In this document: positions 15,706 through 24,641 of the stretch, piece by piece
Layout: every line of letters starts with the position of its first letter
Position numbering within the stretch: the stretch's first letter is position 1
DNA from: Pseudomonas lalkuanensis
GTDB lineage: Bacteria > Pseudomonadota > Gammaproteobacteria > Pseudomonadales > Pseudomonadaceae
Direction: 5' to 3'
Length of the DNA stretch: 64,000 nt
Assembly: GCF_008807375.1 (NCBI RefSeq)
Contig: NZ_CP043311.1
Coordinates: 1,902,001-1,966,000 of the forward strand
Program-made: the position numbers and the translations under genes
The notes under the pieces: model-generated
Told to the model about the DNA's origin: nothing
The model's input: the letters and a program-made list of their open reading frames with translations, nothing else
The model's database searches: none

Positions 15706-16590
15706 TCAATCAGTTGCCTTGGACACTTCCACCGCCCTCGGCTTGGGCGCGAACTTCGCCGCCAGGCGCATGGAGGTGGTGACCAGGCGCTGGTAGAGGG
15801 TGGGCAGCAGACGCTGCATGCCATCCAGCGCCCAGGCATCGGCGCCGATGAGGATGCGGCGGCTGTCGCGCAGCACGCCACGCAGGATCACCGCGGCGGC
15901 CTTGTCCGGGCTGGTCCGCAGCAACTGGTCGTTGAACTGCTGGCGGGCACGGCTGGATTCCTGGCCGGTGACCTTGGCCAGGCTGTCGTTCATCCGCGCG
16001 GTCTTGGCGATGTTGGTGCGGATGCCGCCGGGGTGCACGCAGCTGGCGGAAACGCCGCAGCCTTCCATGTCCAGTTCCTGGCGCAGCGACTCGGTGAAAC
16101 CGCGTACGGCGAACTTGGTGGCGTTGTAGGCGCTCATGCCCGGCTGGGCAAACAGGCCGAACACGCTGGAAACGTTGACCACATGACCTTCGCCGCTGGC
16201 CTTGAGGTGGGGCAGGAAGGCCTTGGTGCCGTACACCACGCCCCAGAAGTTGATGTTCATGATCCACTCGTATTCCGAGTAGTCGCTGCCATCCACCGTG
16301 CCGGCGTGGGCGACGCCGGCGTTGTTGAAGACCAGGTTGACCCGGCCATGGTCCAGCACCACCTGTTCGGCCCAGGCGTGAACGGCGTCGCGGTTGGCGA
16401 CATCGACGCGGGTTTCGGTGACTTGCACACCCAGCTTGCGCGCCATGGCGGCGGTTTCCGCCAGGCCGTCGGTGTTCACGTCGGCCAGGGCCAGGTGGCA
16501 GCCCTGGCGGGCGAGGGCACAGGCCAGGGCGCGGCCGATGCCGGAGCCGGCACCGGTGACTGCAGCGACTTTGTTCTCGAAGGATTTCAT
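15706..16590 (-). CDS. Short-chain dehydrogenase paired with a monooxygenase
   Basis: A 294-residue SDR. It shows the cofactor motif TGAGSGIG near the N-terminus, the D in LADVN that selects NAD, NNAG, and the catalytic Ser/YxxxK (VSSVFGLF... and YNATK). The C-terminal extension beyond residue 240 (AWALDGMQRLLPTLYQ) is like SDRs encoded next to Baeyer-Villiger monooxygenases in actinobacteria and pseudomonads. Its ATG overlaps the monooxygenase stop by four bases. A likely role is oxidising an alcohol to the ketone used by the partner, which is an inference. Confidence 0.85.
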   Translation of the reverse strand: MKSFENKVAAVTGAGSGIGRALACALARQGCHLALADVNTDGLAETAAMARKLGVQVTETRVDVANRDAVHAWAEQVVLDHGRVNLVFNNAGVAHAGTVDGSDYSEYEWIMNINFWGVVYGTKAFLPHLKASGEGHVVNVSSVFGLFAQPGMSAYNATKFAVRGFTESLRQELDMEGCGVSASCVHPGGIRTNIAKTARMNDSLAKVTGQESSRARQQFNDQLLRTSPDKAAAVILRGVLRDSRRILIGADAWALDGMQRLLPTLYQRLVTTSMRLAAKFAPKPRAVEVSKATD

Positions 16591-18131
16591 GCCGGCACCT
16601 CCTGGGTGGACATTTGCAGCGGGCCCTGGGCGGTGTGCACCGGCACGCTGCGGCTGAAGTGATAGGCCGCCGGGTCGAAGTTGCGGGTCAGCAGGCGGAA
16701 GCGCCAGGTGAAGCCGGGCCAGACGGTGCAGTTACGGCCGCTTACCGGGTGCAGGTACCAGCTCATGCAGCCGCCGGCATTCCACACGGTCTTGCCCAGG
16801 CTGCCCTGGAGCTTGCCGTTGAACTTGTCCTGCACGTCACGCTTGACCTCCAGGCTGCGCAGGCGGCGGGCATCGAGCAGGTCCAGGGCGCCGAGCACGT
16901 AATGGATCTGCGATTCGATCATGTAGACCATGGAGTTGTGGCCCAGGCCCGTGTTCGGTCCCATGAGGAAGAACAGGTTGGGGAAGCCCGCGGTCAGGGT
17001 GCCCTTGTAGGCTTCCGGACCTTGCGGCCAGGTGTCCAGCAGGTCGACACCGTTACGGCCGAAGACCACGCCACGGGGCAGCGGGTCGCTGGGGGTGAAG
17101 CCCGTGCCGAAGATGATGGCGTCGATCTCGCGTTCCTTGCCGTCGGCGGTGACGATGCTGTTCTTGCGGATTTCCTGGATGCCGTCGGTGATCACGTCGA
17201 CGTTGGGCTGGGTCAGCGCCGGGTAATAGTCGTTGGAGATCAGCACACGCTTGCAGCCCATGGTGTAGTCGGGCGTGACCTTGGCGCGCAGGACCGGGTC
17301 CTTGATCTTGCGCTTGATGTAACCCCTGGCGACCCATTCGGCGAGCTTCATCACCTTCGGCGTCAGGGCGAAGCCAATCACGCGGCTTTCGAGGACGGTG
17401 TAGATGGCGCCGCGCCAGAGTTGCTGCAGGAAGGGGAAGCGCTTGAAGCGGGAGCGCTCGCCCTCGCTGATGGCGCGGTCCGGCTTGGGCATGATCCAGG
17501 GCGCGGTGCGCTGGTAGAGGTCGAGCTGGGCGACCTGCTTCTGGATCTGCGGCACGAACTGGATGCTGGAAGCGCCGGTACCGACCACGGCGACGCGTTT
17601 GCCGGTGAGGTCGTAGTCGTGATTCCACTGCTGGGAATGGAAGGTTTCGCCCTTGAAGTTACTCAGGCCGTTCAGCGGCGGGATCGACGGGGTGGACAGG
17701 GCGCCCATGCCGGAGACCACGAACTGCGCGCTGTAGCGGTTGCCGGCGGCGTCTTCGATCTGCCACAGCTCGTCCACGTCGTTCCAGGCCAGGCGGGTGA
17801 TCTCGGTGCCCAGCAGGGTCTTGTCCTGCAGGCGGTACTTTTCCCAGCAGCCTTCCAGGTAGGCCTTGATCTCTTCCTGCTTGGCGAACATCCGCGTCCA
17901 GTTCGGGTTCGGCTCGAAGGAGAAGGAATAGAGATGGGATTGCACGTCGCAGCCACAGCCCGGGTAGTTGTTCACTCGCCAGGTGCCGCCGATGCCGGGC
18001 TCCTTCTCGAACATGAGGAAATCGTTCTCGCCTTTCTGCTTCAGGCGGATCGCCATGCCGAGGCCGGAGAAGCCGGAACCTATGATGGCGATCTTGCAAT
18101 GGCGGGCAGAGGGTCGGGGTGACGCAGTCAT
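16587..18131 (-). CDS. Baeyer-Villiger-type flavin monooxygenase
   Basis: A 514-residue FAD- and NADPH-dependent monooxygenase. The FAD Rossmann motif GSGFSGLG is at about 18-25, the Baeyer-Villiger fingerprint FKGETFHSQQW at 159-169 and the NADPH motif GTGASS at 184-189; GTGFTPSDPL is the later conserved segment. It should insert oxygen next to a ketone carbonyl, or oxidise a heteroatom. The first gene of a two-gene operon with the SDR, it diverges from a TetR regulator across two palindromic operators. The substrate is unknown; long-chain or cyclic ketones are plausible for this class. Confidence 0.88.
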   Translation of the reverse strand: MTASPRPSARHCKIAIIGSGFSGLGMAIRLKQKGENDFLMFEKEPGIGGTWRVNNYPGCGCDVQSHLYSFSFEPNPNWTRMFAKQEEIKAYLEGCWEKYRLQDKTLLGTEITRLAWNDVDELWQIEDAAGNRYSAQFVVSGMGALSTPSIPPLNGLSNFKGETFHSQQWNHDYDLTGKRVAVVGTGASSIQFVPQIQKQVAQLDLYQRTAPWIMPKPDRAISEGERSRFKRFPFLQQLWRGAIYTVLESRVIGFALTPKVMKLAEWVARGYIKRKIKDPVLRAKVTPDYTMGCKRVLISNDYYPALTQPNVDVITDGIQEIRKNSIVTADGKEREIDAIIFGTGFTPSDPLPRGVVFGRNGVDLLDTWPQGPEAYKGTLTAGFPNLFFLMGPNTGLGHNSMVYMIESQIHYVLGALDLLDARRLRSLEVKRDVQDKFNGKLQGSLGKTVWNAGGCMSWYLHPVSGRNCTVWPGFTWRFRLLTRNFDPAAYHFSRSVPVHTAQGPLQMSTQEVPA

Positions 18132-18162
18132 TGGCCGGGCTCCTGTTCTTGTTTGTTTCGGC

Positions 18163-18198
18163 GTATACAGCTGTATACCAAGGTAGACATCTGTATAC
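18163..18198. promoter_or_regulatory. Twin TetR operators
   Basis: A perfect 16-base palindrome GTATACAGCTGTATAC (18163-18178) and a degenerate copy GTAGACATCTGTATAC (18183-18198) have centres exactly 20 bases apart, about two helical turns. They lie between the divergent monooxygenase and TetR genes and should bind two TetR dimers on one DNA face. Confidence 0.7.
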
Positions 18199-18246
18199 TC
18201 GCCGGCAATCCAGCGTCGTCACAACCAACCTTAGGTAGGGCCAGAG

Positions 18247-18954
18247 ATGAATTCCGCCAGCGGCGACGAGCTCCAGTCGCCAGAACGAGCTCCCGATGCC
18301 CCCGGCAAGCGCCTGCTCATGGAAGCCGCGCTGCGCCTGGGTTCCCAGAGTCGCAGCCTGGGCAGCCTGGGGTTGCGCGAACTGGCGCGGGAGGCCGGGC
18401 TGAACCCCAATACCTTCTACCGTCACTTCAAGGATGTGGATGACCTGGGGCTGGCCATCATCCGCAGCATCTCCACCCAGTTGCGCCAGCCCTTGCGTGA
18501 CCTGCGCCGGGAAGCGGCGCTGCGCGCCGTGCAGGGCGACGGCGGTGTGTTGCCGAAGCTGATGGGCATCGACCTGGGCCGCGGCCGGCGCGTCTGCCAT
18601 GAGACGGTGCAGCTGTTCTTCGACTTCGTCGATGGCAACACCGAGGCCTTCATCATCGGCGTGCGCGAATTGCACGGCGCATCCCCGGTACTGCGCGAGG
18701 CGCTTCAGGAGGTGATGGAGGGCTTCGCCGCCGACATGGCCGAGGACGTGCGCGAATACAAACTGCTGCCGGCGCTGGTCTCGGAACCGGTGGTGCGGCG
18801 CGTCGCGCGCCTGATCAGCCGCAACCTGTTCCAGATGTCCCTGGACTACATCGGCGAGCCGGATCGCCGGGCGGCGATCCGCGCGGAGGCAGAGGAGCAG
18901 GTGCTGTTCCTCTTCACCGGCGCCAGCGTGCTGCAAGCGGTGGGGGCGGTGTAG
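18247..18954 (+). CDS. TetR-family regulator, FabR/DesT-like HTH
   Basis: A 235-residue regulator. The helix-turn-helix LGLRELAREAGLNPNTFYRHFKDVDDLGLA resembles that of FabR and DesT, regulators that bind fatty acyl-CoA. The ligand domain is otherwise unlike. It lies divergent from the monooxygenase/SDR operon with two palindromic operators between, so it most likely represses that operon and itself. An acyl or lipid-like inducer is possible by similarity of the DNA-binding domain, but not shown. Confidence 0.82.
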   Translation: MNSASGDELQSPERAPDAPGKRLLMEAALRLGSQSRSLGSLGLRELAREAGLNPNTFYRHFKDVDDLGLAIIRSISTQLRQPLRDLRREAALRAVQGDGGVLPKLMGIDLGRGRRVCHETVQLFFDFVDGNTEAFIIGVRELHGASPVLREALQEVMEGFAADMAEDVREYKLLPALVSEPVVRRVARLISRNLFQMSLDYIGEPDRRAAIRAEAEEQVLFLFTGASVLQAVGAV

Positions 18955-18962
18955 GGGGTTCT

Positions 18963-19050
18963 GTAGGGGCGAGTTCATTTGCCAAGGGGCGCGTAGCGTC
19001 CTCAATGGATCAGGGCAGGCCTTCTGCCGGCTTGGCGAATGAATTGGCTC
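18963..19050. repeat. Degenerate GTAGGGGCGAGTTCATT inverted repeat
   Basis: GAGTTCATTTGCCAAG at 18971-18986 is complementary, with mismatches, to CTTGGCGAATGAATTGGCTC at 19031-19050. It is a decayed member of the family at 8764-8834. The region 18955-19193 holds no gene. Confidence 0.5.
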
Positions 19051-19193
19051 TGTCTCTGTTAGCCGTTGCCAAGAGGGGCAGGTCGGGGCTCGGAGTCTTG
19101 TGGGGTTGGCTTTAGCCCACGCTGACCACGAGATGGAGGGTTGAAGCCCACCCTATTGGGTACCACCGGCAGACCTGGCCAATGATTTCACCC

Positions 19194-21443
19194 CTACAGG
19201 GAATCGATGCTCCACCAGGATGGCAGGAGTCGCTGGACCTCCGGCCGCGCGAAGCGGTCGTCGATCAGGTGCACCACGCCCCGGTCCTCGGTGGTGCGGA
19301 TGACCCGACCAGCCGCCTGCACCACCTTCTGCATCCCGGGATAGAGGTAGGTGTAGTCGTAGCCGGCGCCGAACAGCGTGCCCATGCGCAGCTTCAGTTG
19401 TTCGTTCACCGCATTCAGCTGCGGCAGGCCAAGGGTGGCGACAAAGGCACCGATAAGGCGCTCTCCGGGCAGGTCGATGCCTTCGCCGAAGGCGCCGCCG
19501 AGCACGGCGAAACCGATTCCCCGGCCACCGGCCTCGAAGCGCTGGATGAAAGCCTGGCGCGCGGCTTCGTCCATCTGCCGCCCCTGTAACCAGATGGGCA
19601 CCTGCGGGTGCTCGCGGGCAAAGCGCTCGGCTGCCTGCTGCAAATAGTCGTAGCTGCTGAAGAAGGCCAGGTAGTTTCCCGGGCGTTCCGTGAATTGCCG
19701 GGCCATCAGTTCGGCGATGGGACCAAGCGAGGCGCTGCGGTGCCGGTAGCGCGTGGATACATTGGCCGCAACCCGTACCTGAAGCTGATCGGTGCGGAAG
19801 GGCGAGTCCACTTCCAGCCAGGGCGTGTTGTGCGCCAGGCCCAGCAGGTCGCTGTAGTAGCGGCTCGGGTTGAGGGTGGCGGAGAACAGCACGGTGGAGC
19901 GGCTGGCGGCGAAGCGTGGGGCGAGGAAGGTGGCCGGCACGAGGTTGCGCAGGCACAGGCGCGACAGGCTGCTGCCCGCCTTGCCGGGGCGTTTGCCTAT
20001 ATCGAACAGGGAATGCCTGTCGAACTGCTCGGCCATGCGACCGAACTGCATGGCCCCGAAGTAGAAGTCCTGCAGCGCGACGTCCATGGCAGTGGGGTTG
20101 TCGGTGAGGTAGTCGGTGATGGCCACGACCGCGCCCTGCAGCGCATTCAACAGCTTCTGTGGAGGGGCGTCGTAGGCGCGGTAGTCCTCGACCTGCTCCT
20201 TGTTCAGCTCGCTCCAGGCGCGACCGACCCGCTCCAGGGGCTTCTTCAGAACCGTCGGCGCAGCCTTGCGCAGGGCTTTGAGGCTGAGTTGGTCGAGTTC
20301 GGCCGAGTACATCTTGCGTGCCCGTTCGACGAGGTTGTGGGCTTCGTCCACCAGCACCGCCACGCGCCACTGGTTGGCGCTGGCCAGGCCGTGGAGCAGG
20401 GCACTGGAGTCGAAGTAGTAGTTGTAGTCACCCACCACCACGTCGCTCCAGCGTGCCATTTCCTGGGCCAGGTAGTACGGGCAGACCTGATGGGCGAGGG
20501 CGACCTCGCGAATGGCTTCGCGGTCCAGCCAGCGGCGTTCCGCTGCCGCCTTGCGGGCGGCAGGCAGGCGTTCGTAGAAGCCTCGGGCCAGTGGGCAGGA
20601 CTCGCCGTGGCAGGCGTTTTCCGGGTGCTCGCAGGCCTTGTCGCGGGCCACCAGTTCCAGCACTCGCAGCGGCTCTGCACGGGTTTGCGCCAGAGCATCC
20701 AGGGCCAATTGCCGACCGGGTGTTTTCGCGGCGAGGAAGAAGACCTTGTCCAGCCCCTGGCGCGGCACGGCCTTGAGCAGGGGGAACAACGTGCCCAGGG
20801 TCTTGCCGATGCCGGTGGGCGCCTGGGCCATCAGGCAGCAGCCGGTGCTGACGGCCTTGTACACCGCTTCGGCGAGCTGGCGCTGGCCGTGGCGGAACTG
20901 CGCGTGGGGGAAGCCGAGGGCTTCGAGGGCGGTGTTGCGTGCACCGGCGTGGGCGAGTTCCTGTTCGGCCCAGGCAATGAAGCGCAGGCACTGCTCTTCG
21001 AAGAACTGGCGCAAGTCTTCTGCTCGATGACGCTCGGTGAGCAGGGTTTCTTTCTGGCTGCCGATGTCGAAATACACCAGTGCCAGTTCGATCTCCGACA
21101 GGCCGTTCTGCTGACAGAGCAGCCAGCCATAGACCTTCACCTGTGCCCAGTGAAGCTGCCGATGGTTGTCCGGCATGCGCTGGAGATCACCACGGTAGGT
21201 CTTCACTTCTTCCAGGCGCGTCAGCGCCGGGTCATAGCCGTCGGCGCGGCCGCGAACACGCAACGGCCCGTACTCACCGCTCAGGGCGACTTCCGTCTGG
21301 TAGCCCTCGCCGCGGCGAGCGGCTACCAGGGCGTGACCGACGATGCCTTCCTGTGCGGTGGGGGCCGGGGTGAAACGCAGGTCGAGGTCGCCGCCCTTGG
21401 CGGTGAACTCGCAGAGCGCGCGCACGGCGACGCTATACGTCAT
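19194..21443 (-). CDS. XPD/DinG-type helicase with PD-(D/E)XK-like N-terminus
   Basis: About 749 residues. The N-terminal ~130 residues show a RecB-like nuclease pattern (GRADGYDP, then LEEVKTYRGD and Q in the next helix: D68, E79, K81), unusual for DinG. The helicase core has Walker A APTGIGKT (208-215), four cysteines at about 271, 278, 283 and 321 that fit an Fe-S cluster, the DEAH box VDEAHN (366-371), and motif VI QAAGRVIRT near the end. It should unwind DNA 5'-3', probably in repair. Start: ATG at 21443 lies two bases after the FAN1 stop; ATG at 21461 is an alternative with a 16-base overlap. Coupled to the FAN1 gene. Confidence 0.82.
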   Translation of the reverse strand: MTYSVAVRALCEFTAKGGDLDLRFTPAPTAQEGIVGHALVAARRGEGYQTEVALSGEYGPLRVRGRADGYDPALTRLEEVKTYRGDLQRMPDNHRQLHWAQVKVYGWLLCQQNGLSEIELALVYFDIGSQKETLLTERHRAEDLRQFFEEQCLRFIAWAEQELAHAGARNTALEALGFPHAQFRHGQRQLAEAVYKAVSTGCCLMAQAPTGIGKTLGTLFPLLKAVPRQGLDKVFFLAAKTPGRQLALDALAQTRAEPLRVLELVARDKACEHPENACHGESCPLARGFYERLPAARKAAAERRWLDREAIREVALAHQVCPYYLAQEMARWSDVVVGDYNYYFDSSALLHGLASANQWRVAVLVDEAHNLVERARKMYSAELDQLSLKALRKAAPTVLKKPLERVGRAWSELNKEQVEDYRAYDAPPQKLLNALQGAVVAITDYLTDNPTAMDVALQDFYFGAMQFGRMAEQFDRHSLFDIGKRPGKAGSSLSRLCLRNLVPATFLAPRFAASRSTVLFSATLNPSRYYSDLLGLAHNTPWLEVDSPFRTDQLQVRVAANVSTRYRHRSASLGPIAELMARQFTERPGNYLAFFSSYDYLQQAAERFAREHPQVPIWLQGRQMDEAARQAFIQRFEAGGRGIGFAVLGGAFGEGIDLPGERLIGAFVATLGLPQLNAVNEQLKLRMGTLFGAGYDYTYLYPGMQKVVQAAGRVIRTTEDRGVVHLIDDRFARPEVQRLLPSWWSIDSL

Positions 21444-21445
21444 GG

Positions 21446-23077
21446 TCAGGCGTCCGCCCATTGCACGTAGCAGACTTCCACGGGAATCCCGTGCTGGGCG
21501 CAGAACTCCAGCCAGCGTAGCTGGTTGTCCTGCAGGCGGTCGCCTGGGCCTTTCACTTCGATCAGGCGAAAGCGTCGTTCTTCAGGCCAGAACTGGATCA
21601 GGTCCGGGAGGCCGGCGCGATTGGACTTGATGTCCGCGAGGATGCGCTGGAAGCAGGCTCTCAGCTGTGCCGCCGGCAGGCAGGCAAGGGCCTGCTCGAG
21701 CAGGGTTTCATCCAGGTTGCCCCAATGGACGAAGGGCGATAGCAGCCCCTGCTTGGTGGCGTAGGTCCGACGGATGCTGGCCTGGTAGGCGCCGCTGTCC
21801 AGTTGCGCCAGGCAGGCGTCGAACAGTTCGGCGCGGCGTGCATGGAAGTCGGGGCTGAGCAGGTCCGCCGGGCCGTTGTGGAATGGGTGGAAGAAGGCAC
21901 CGGGAAGCGCGGCGAAGATGGCGTCCCAGCAGAGCAGGCCGAACAGCGAATTGAACAGGGTGTTCTCCACGTAGTGCACGGGCGCGCCGTCTTCGTGCAA
22001 GTGCAGCAGCACAGCGTGCTCCACCGAGAGCGGCTCCGGTGGCTGCGGCAGTACCAGGTCGATGCGCTGCACGGGGGACCTGGTGGCTGGCGACTCCTTG
22101 GGCAGGCCCAGCTTGCGTCGCAGGCGCGGCAGGATACGGCCAAGGTGCTGCTCTTCCTCTTCGCTCTCGGGCCCTGCGCAGGCGTGCTGCGCGAGGTCGA
22201 AGGCTTCTGCATTGGCGTCCAGTCGCTCCAGAACGCGGATTCGCCGTACCCGTGCGCCCGGGTAGTCGCACAGGCCGTACAGACCCAGGGCGGCTTCCAG
22301 CAGTTCGCTGCGCTCGCATTGCTGGCCGACCTGGAACAGCAGCTTGCGCCGACGCGCATCCAGCCAGGGATTCGAGTGGGGTTGCAAGGGGAGTTCGGGG
22401 AACAATTGGTCCAGTGCTTCGCCGGCTTCGAAGCGCTCCCGCCAGCGGTGCAGTTGCAGGTAGTAGTCCAGGTCGGCGCGCTCGCGGAAGCCCCGTGCCG
22501 AGGCGTCGATCTCCACTTTTTCGTACTGGTAGATACCGAGGTCGGCGAGGACGAATTCGGACCAGTCCTGATAGAGGTTGCCGAAGAACATCAGGCGCAG
22601 GCGGTCGCAGACATCCATCAGGCCGAGGGCGTACACGCAGTCGCCGCTTGCCGGGTACCAGGCGGCGAAGGTACGGGGTTCGACGTGTTCGCACATCAGG
22701 GCTTCCAGCCGCTCGGCCTTGCGTCCCGGTGCCTTGCCGAAGCAGGCGTCCACTTCGCCCAGGGTGAGCAGGCCGAAGAGTTGCGGCAGTTCGAGTTCCG
22801 GCGCGTCATCCACCCAACCCAGGGCCACCAGGGGTTCCGCCGCAGCGCGGGTTTCGCCGATTTCGGCGTAGTTCAGCTTGCTGGCGCGAAACAGCGTGCC
22901 TTTGCGCATCACCATGCGTACCAGCAGCGCCTGGGAGGCGCGGGGCAGGGCGTGGAAATCCTCGATGAAGGCCTGCTCCTCGGCATCCAGCAGGTCGCTG
23001 TAACGTTCGCGAATCCAGTCCAGCAGGGTGTGGAAGTTGTTCAGGTAATAGAAAGGGTCTTCGAGGGCTGCGGGCAT
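21446..23077 (-). CDS. FAN1-type VRR-NUC structure-specific nuclease
   Basis: A 543-residue protein with the C-terminal VRR-NUC domain: GLPDLIQFW (Asp492) and RLIEVKGPGDRLQDNQ (Glu507, Lys509, Gln518 region), the PD-(D/E)XK catalytic set. The N-terminal half (DPFYYLNNFHTLLDWI, then RMVMRKGTLFRASKLNYAEIG) fits the SAP/winged-helix part of bacterial FAN1, and the middle is a TPR-like helical region. FAN1 cuts 5' flaps and helps unhook interstrand crosslinks; the P. aeruginosa homologue has that activity. The gene overlaps or abuts the helicase gene, implying joint action in repair. Confidence 0.85.
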   Translation of the reverse strand: MPAALEDPFYYLNNFHTLLDWIRERYSDLLDAEEQAFIEDFHALPRASQALLVRMVMRKGTLFRASKLNYAEIGETRAAAEPLVALGWVDDAPELELPQLFGLLTLGEVDACFGKAPGRKAERLEALMCEHVEPRTFAAWYPASGDCVYALGLMDVCDRLRLMFFGNLYQDWSEFVLADLGIYQYEKVEIDASARGFRERADLDYYLQLHRWRERFEAGEALDQLFPELPLQPHSNPWLDARRRKLLFQVGQQCERSELLEAALGLYGLCDYPGARVRRIRVLERLDANAEAFDLAQHACAGPESEEEEQHLGRILPRLRRKLGLPKESPATRSPVQRIDLVLPQPPEPLSVEHAVLLHLHEDGAPVHYVENTLFNSLFGLLCWDAIFAALPGAFFHPFHNGPADLLSPDFHARRAELFDACLAQLDSGAYQASIRRTYATKQGLLSPFVHWGNLDETLLEQALACLPAAQLRACFQRILADIKSNRAGLPDLIQFWPEERRFRLIEVKGPGDRLQDNQLRWLEFCAQHGIPVEVCYVQWADA

Positions 23078-23164
23078 GGGAGGAGGGCGGATTGGGCTTT
23101 TACTGTGGATTTATACAGATATCAGGCGCGGCCGGGCACCGGCAAATGGATTTCGATCAATGGG

Positions 23165-24067
23165 TCAGGCGGCCGCGACCTGCACTTGGCCACGCAGCCA
23201 GTCCAGCGCCGGGTCGCCAAGGGTGCGTTGGTGCCAGGCCAGATCGAAGGTGATCCCCGGCAGCTCGAACGGTGGCGGCACCACGGCCAGGTGATCCATG
23301 TCGATCCGGCGCAGGACGCGACTGGCAACGGTGAGGATGAGGTCGGTGCCGGCGATCAATTGCGGGGCCACGCTCCAGTGGGGCAGGCGCACGGCAATGC
23401 GGCGGCGCTCGCGGATGCGGGTCAGTGCGCGCTCGATCTCGGCGGCGCCACCGCCGCTCATCTCGACCAGCACATGGGGGCGCGCCAGGTAGCTGGCGAG
23501 GTCGAGCTCTTGCGCGGGCAGGCTGTTGCGGTCCACCAGGCAGGCGAAGCCTTCCTCGAACAGGCTGGTGCTGCGCAGGTTGTCGGGCAGTTCCGGGAAA
23601 ACCCCGGCGGCCAGGTCGATCTCGCCATTCTGCAGTTGTTCCAGCATGGTCTCGCGGCTGCCCTGGCTGATTTCCAGGTCGATTCCGGGCGCCTGCTCGC
23701 GCAGGGCGCGGGTCAGGGTCGGCAGCAGGCTGGCGGCGCCGTAATCGGACATGGCCAGGCGAAAGCTGCGCTGGGCAGTGCCGGGATCGAAGCCTTGGGG
23801 AGCCAGCAGCGCCTGGACCCTTCCCAGGGCCTCGGCCAGTGGGCGCTGCAATTCCAGGGCGCGTGGGGTGGGCGTCAGACCGCCGCCAACGCGAACCAGC
23901 AATGGATCGGCGAGCAGGTCGCGCAAGCGTCCCAGGGCGTGGCTGACCGCCGGTTGGCTGAGGTGCAGGCGTTCGGCGGCGCGGGTGACGTGCTGCTCGG
24001 CCAGTAGGGCGTCGAGGATGACCAGCAGGTTCAGGTCGATGCGGCGAAGATCATTCATTTGCTGCAT
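23165..24067 (-). CDS. LysR-family regulator, NodD-like
   Basis: A 300-residue LTTR. The N-terminus RRIDLNLLVILDALLAEQHVTRAAERLHLSQPAVSHALGRLRDLL is the NodD/PcpR-like subgroup pattern, and the effector domain starts at FRLAMSDYG. It is divergent from a small YdcZ-type transporter gene, its likely target. ATG at 24067 or 24058 may be used. A 7-7-7 dyad lies in the intergenic region. Confidence 0.85.
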   Translation of the reverse strand: MQQMNDLRRIDLNLLVILDALLAEQHVTRAAERLHLSQPAVSHALGRLRDLLADPLLVRVGGGLTPTPRALELQRPLAEALGRVQALLAPQGFDPGTAQRSFRLAMSDYGAASLLPTLTRALREQAPGIDLEISQGSRETMLEQLQNGEIDLAAGVFPELPDNLRSTSLFEEGFACLVDRNSLPAQELDLASYLARPHVLVEMSGGGAAEIERALTRIRERRRIAVRLPHWSVAPQLIAGTDLILTVASRVLRRIDMDHLAVVPPPFELPGITFDLAWHQRTLGDPALDWLRGQVQVAAA

Positions 24068-24080
24068 GTTCTATAGATAA

Positions 24081-24101
24081 AAACAGAATTTAAATCTGTT
24101 T
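24081..24101. promoter_or_regulatory. LysR-type dyad AAACAGA-N7-TCTGTTT
   Basis: Perfect seven-base arms (24081-24087 and 24095-24101) flank ATTTAAA between the divergent LysR and transporter genes. Position and symmetry suit the LTTR recognition site. Confidence 0.6.
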
Positions 24102-24146
24102 CATGGATTGCATAGAGTCCAGGAAAAGTTTCCTGGAGTACCTGTC

Positions 24147-24641
24147 ATGCCATCGATCCAAACGCTTCTTCTGCTGTTGCTGGCCCTGGGCGCCGGGGCC
24201 GTAGTGCCACTTCAGGCCGGCACCAATGCCCTGTTGGGCCGGGGTCTGGGGCATCCGCTCTGGGCGACGCTGGTGTCTTTGCTGGTGAGCATCGCTGTGT
24301 TGCTGCCGCTGTTGCTGGCGCTGCGTGTGCCGATGCCGTCCTTCGCCTTTGCCGCCAAGGCGCCGATCTGGGTGTGGAGCGGCGGCACCTATGGTGTCTG
24401 CTTCATTTCCCTGGCGTTGATCCTTGCGCCCAAGCTGGGGGTGAGCGGTTTCGTAGCGGCGGCGGTGGCAGGGCAGATGCTGGCGTCCCTGGCCCTGGAT
24501 CACTTCGGTCTGATGGGGCTGACGGAGCGACCGCTGAATCCGGGCAAGGCGCTGGGTGCACTGTTGCTGGTTGCGGGTGTCGTGGTGTTGCAGGTGTTCA
24601 GCAGCGAGGTGGCGCCAGTGGTGCAGCGCGCCGGGGCCTAG
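24147..24641 (+). CDS. DMT-superfamily transporter, YdcZ (DUF606) type
   Basis: A 164-residue membrane protein with about five helices. The opening helix containing GAVVPLQAGTNALLGR and the later YGVCFISLALILAPKLG and LALDHFGLMG segments fit the five-TM DUF606/YdcZ group of drug/metabolite transporters, which probably act as dimers. CTGGAG at 24133-24138 fixes the ATG at 24147. Divergent LysR regulator; substrate unknown. Confidence 0.82.
   Translation: MPSIQTLLLLLLALGAGAVVPLQAGTNALLGRGLGHPLWATLVSLLVSIAVLLPLLLALRVPMPSFAFAAKAPIWVWSGGTYGVCFISLALILAPKLGVSGFVAAAVAGQMLASLALDHFGLMGLTERPLNPGKALGALLLVAGVVVLQVFSSEVAPVVQRAGA

Noticed and set aside
19608..21470. Plus-strand ORF of 620 codons opposite the helicase
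   Set aside because: Antisense to an enzyme with all helicase motifs; repetitive Val/Gly/Gln composition.
21803..24007. Plus-strand ORF of 734 codons opposite FAN1 and LysR
   Set aside because: Spans two real minus-strand genes and their gap; not a fusion gene.
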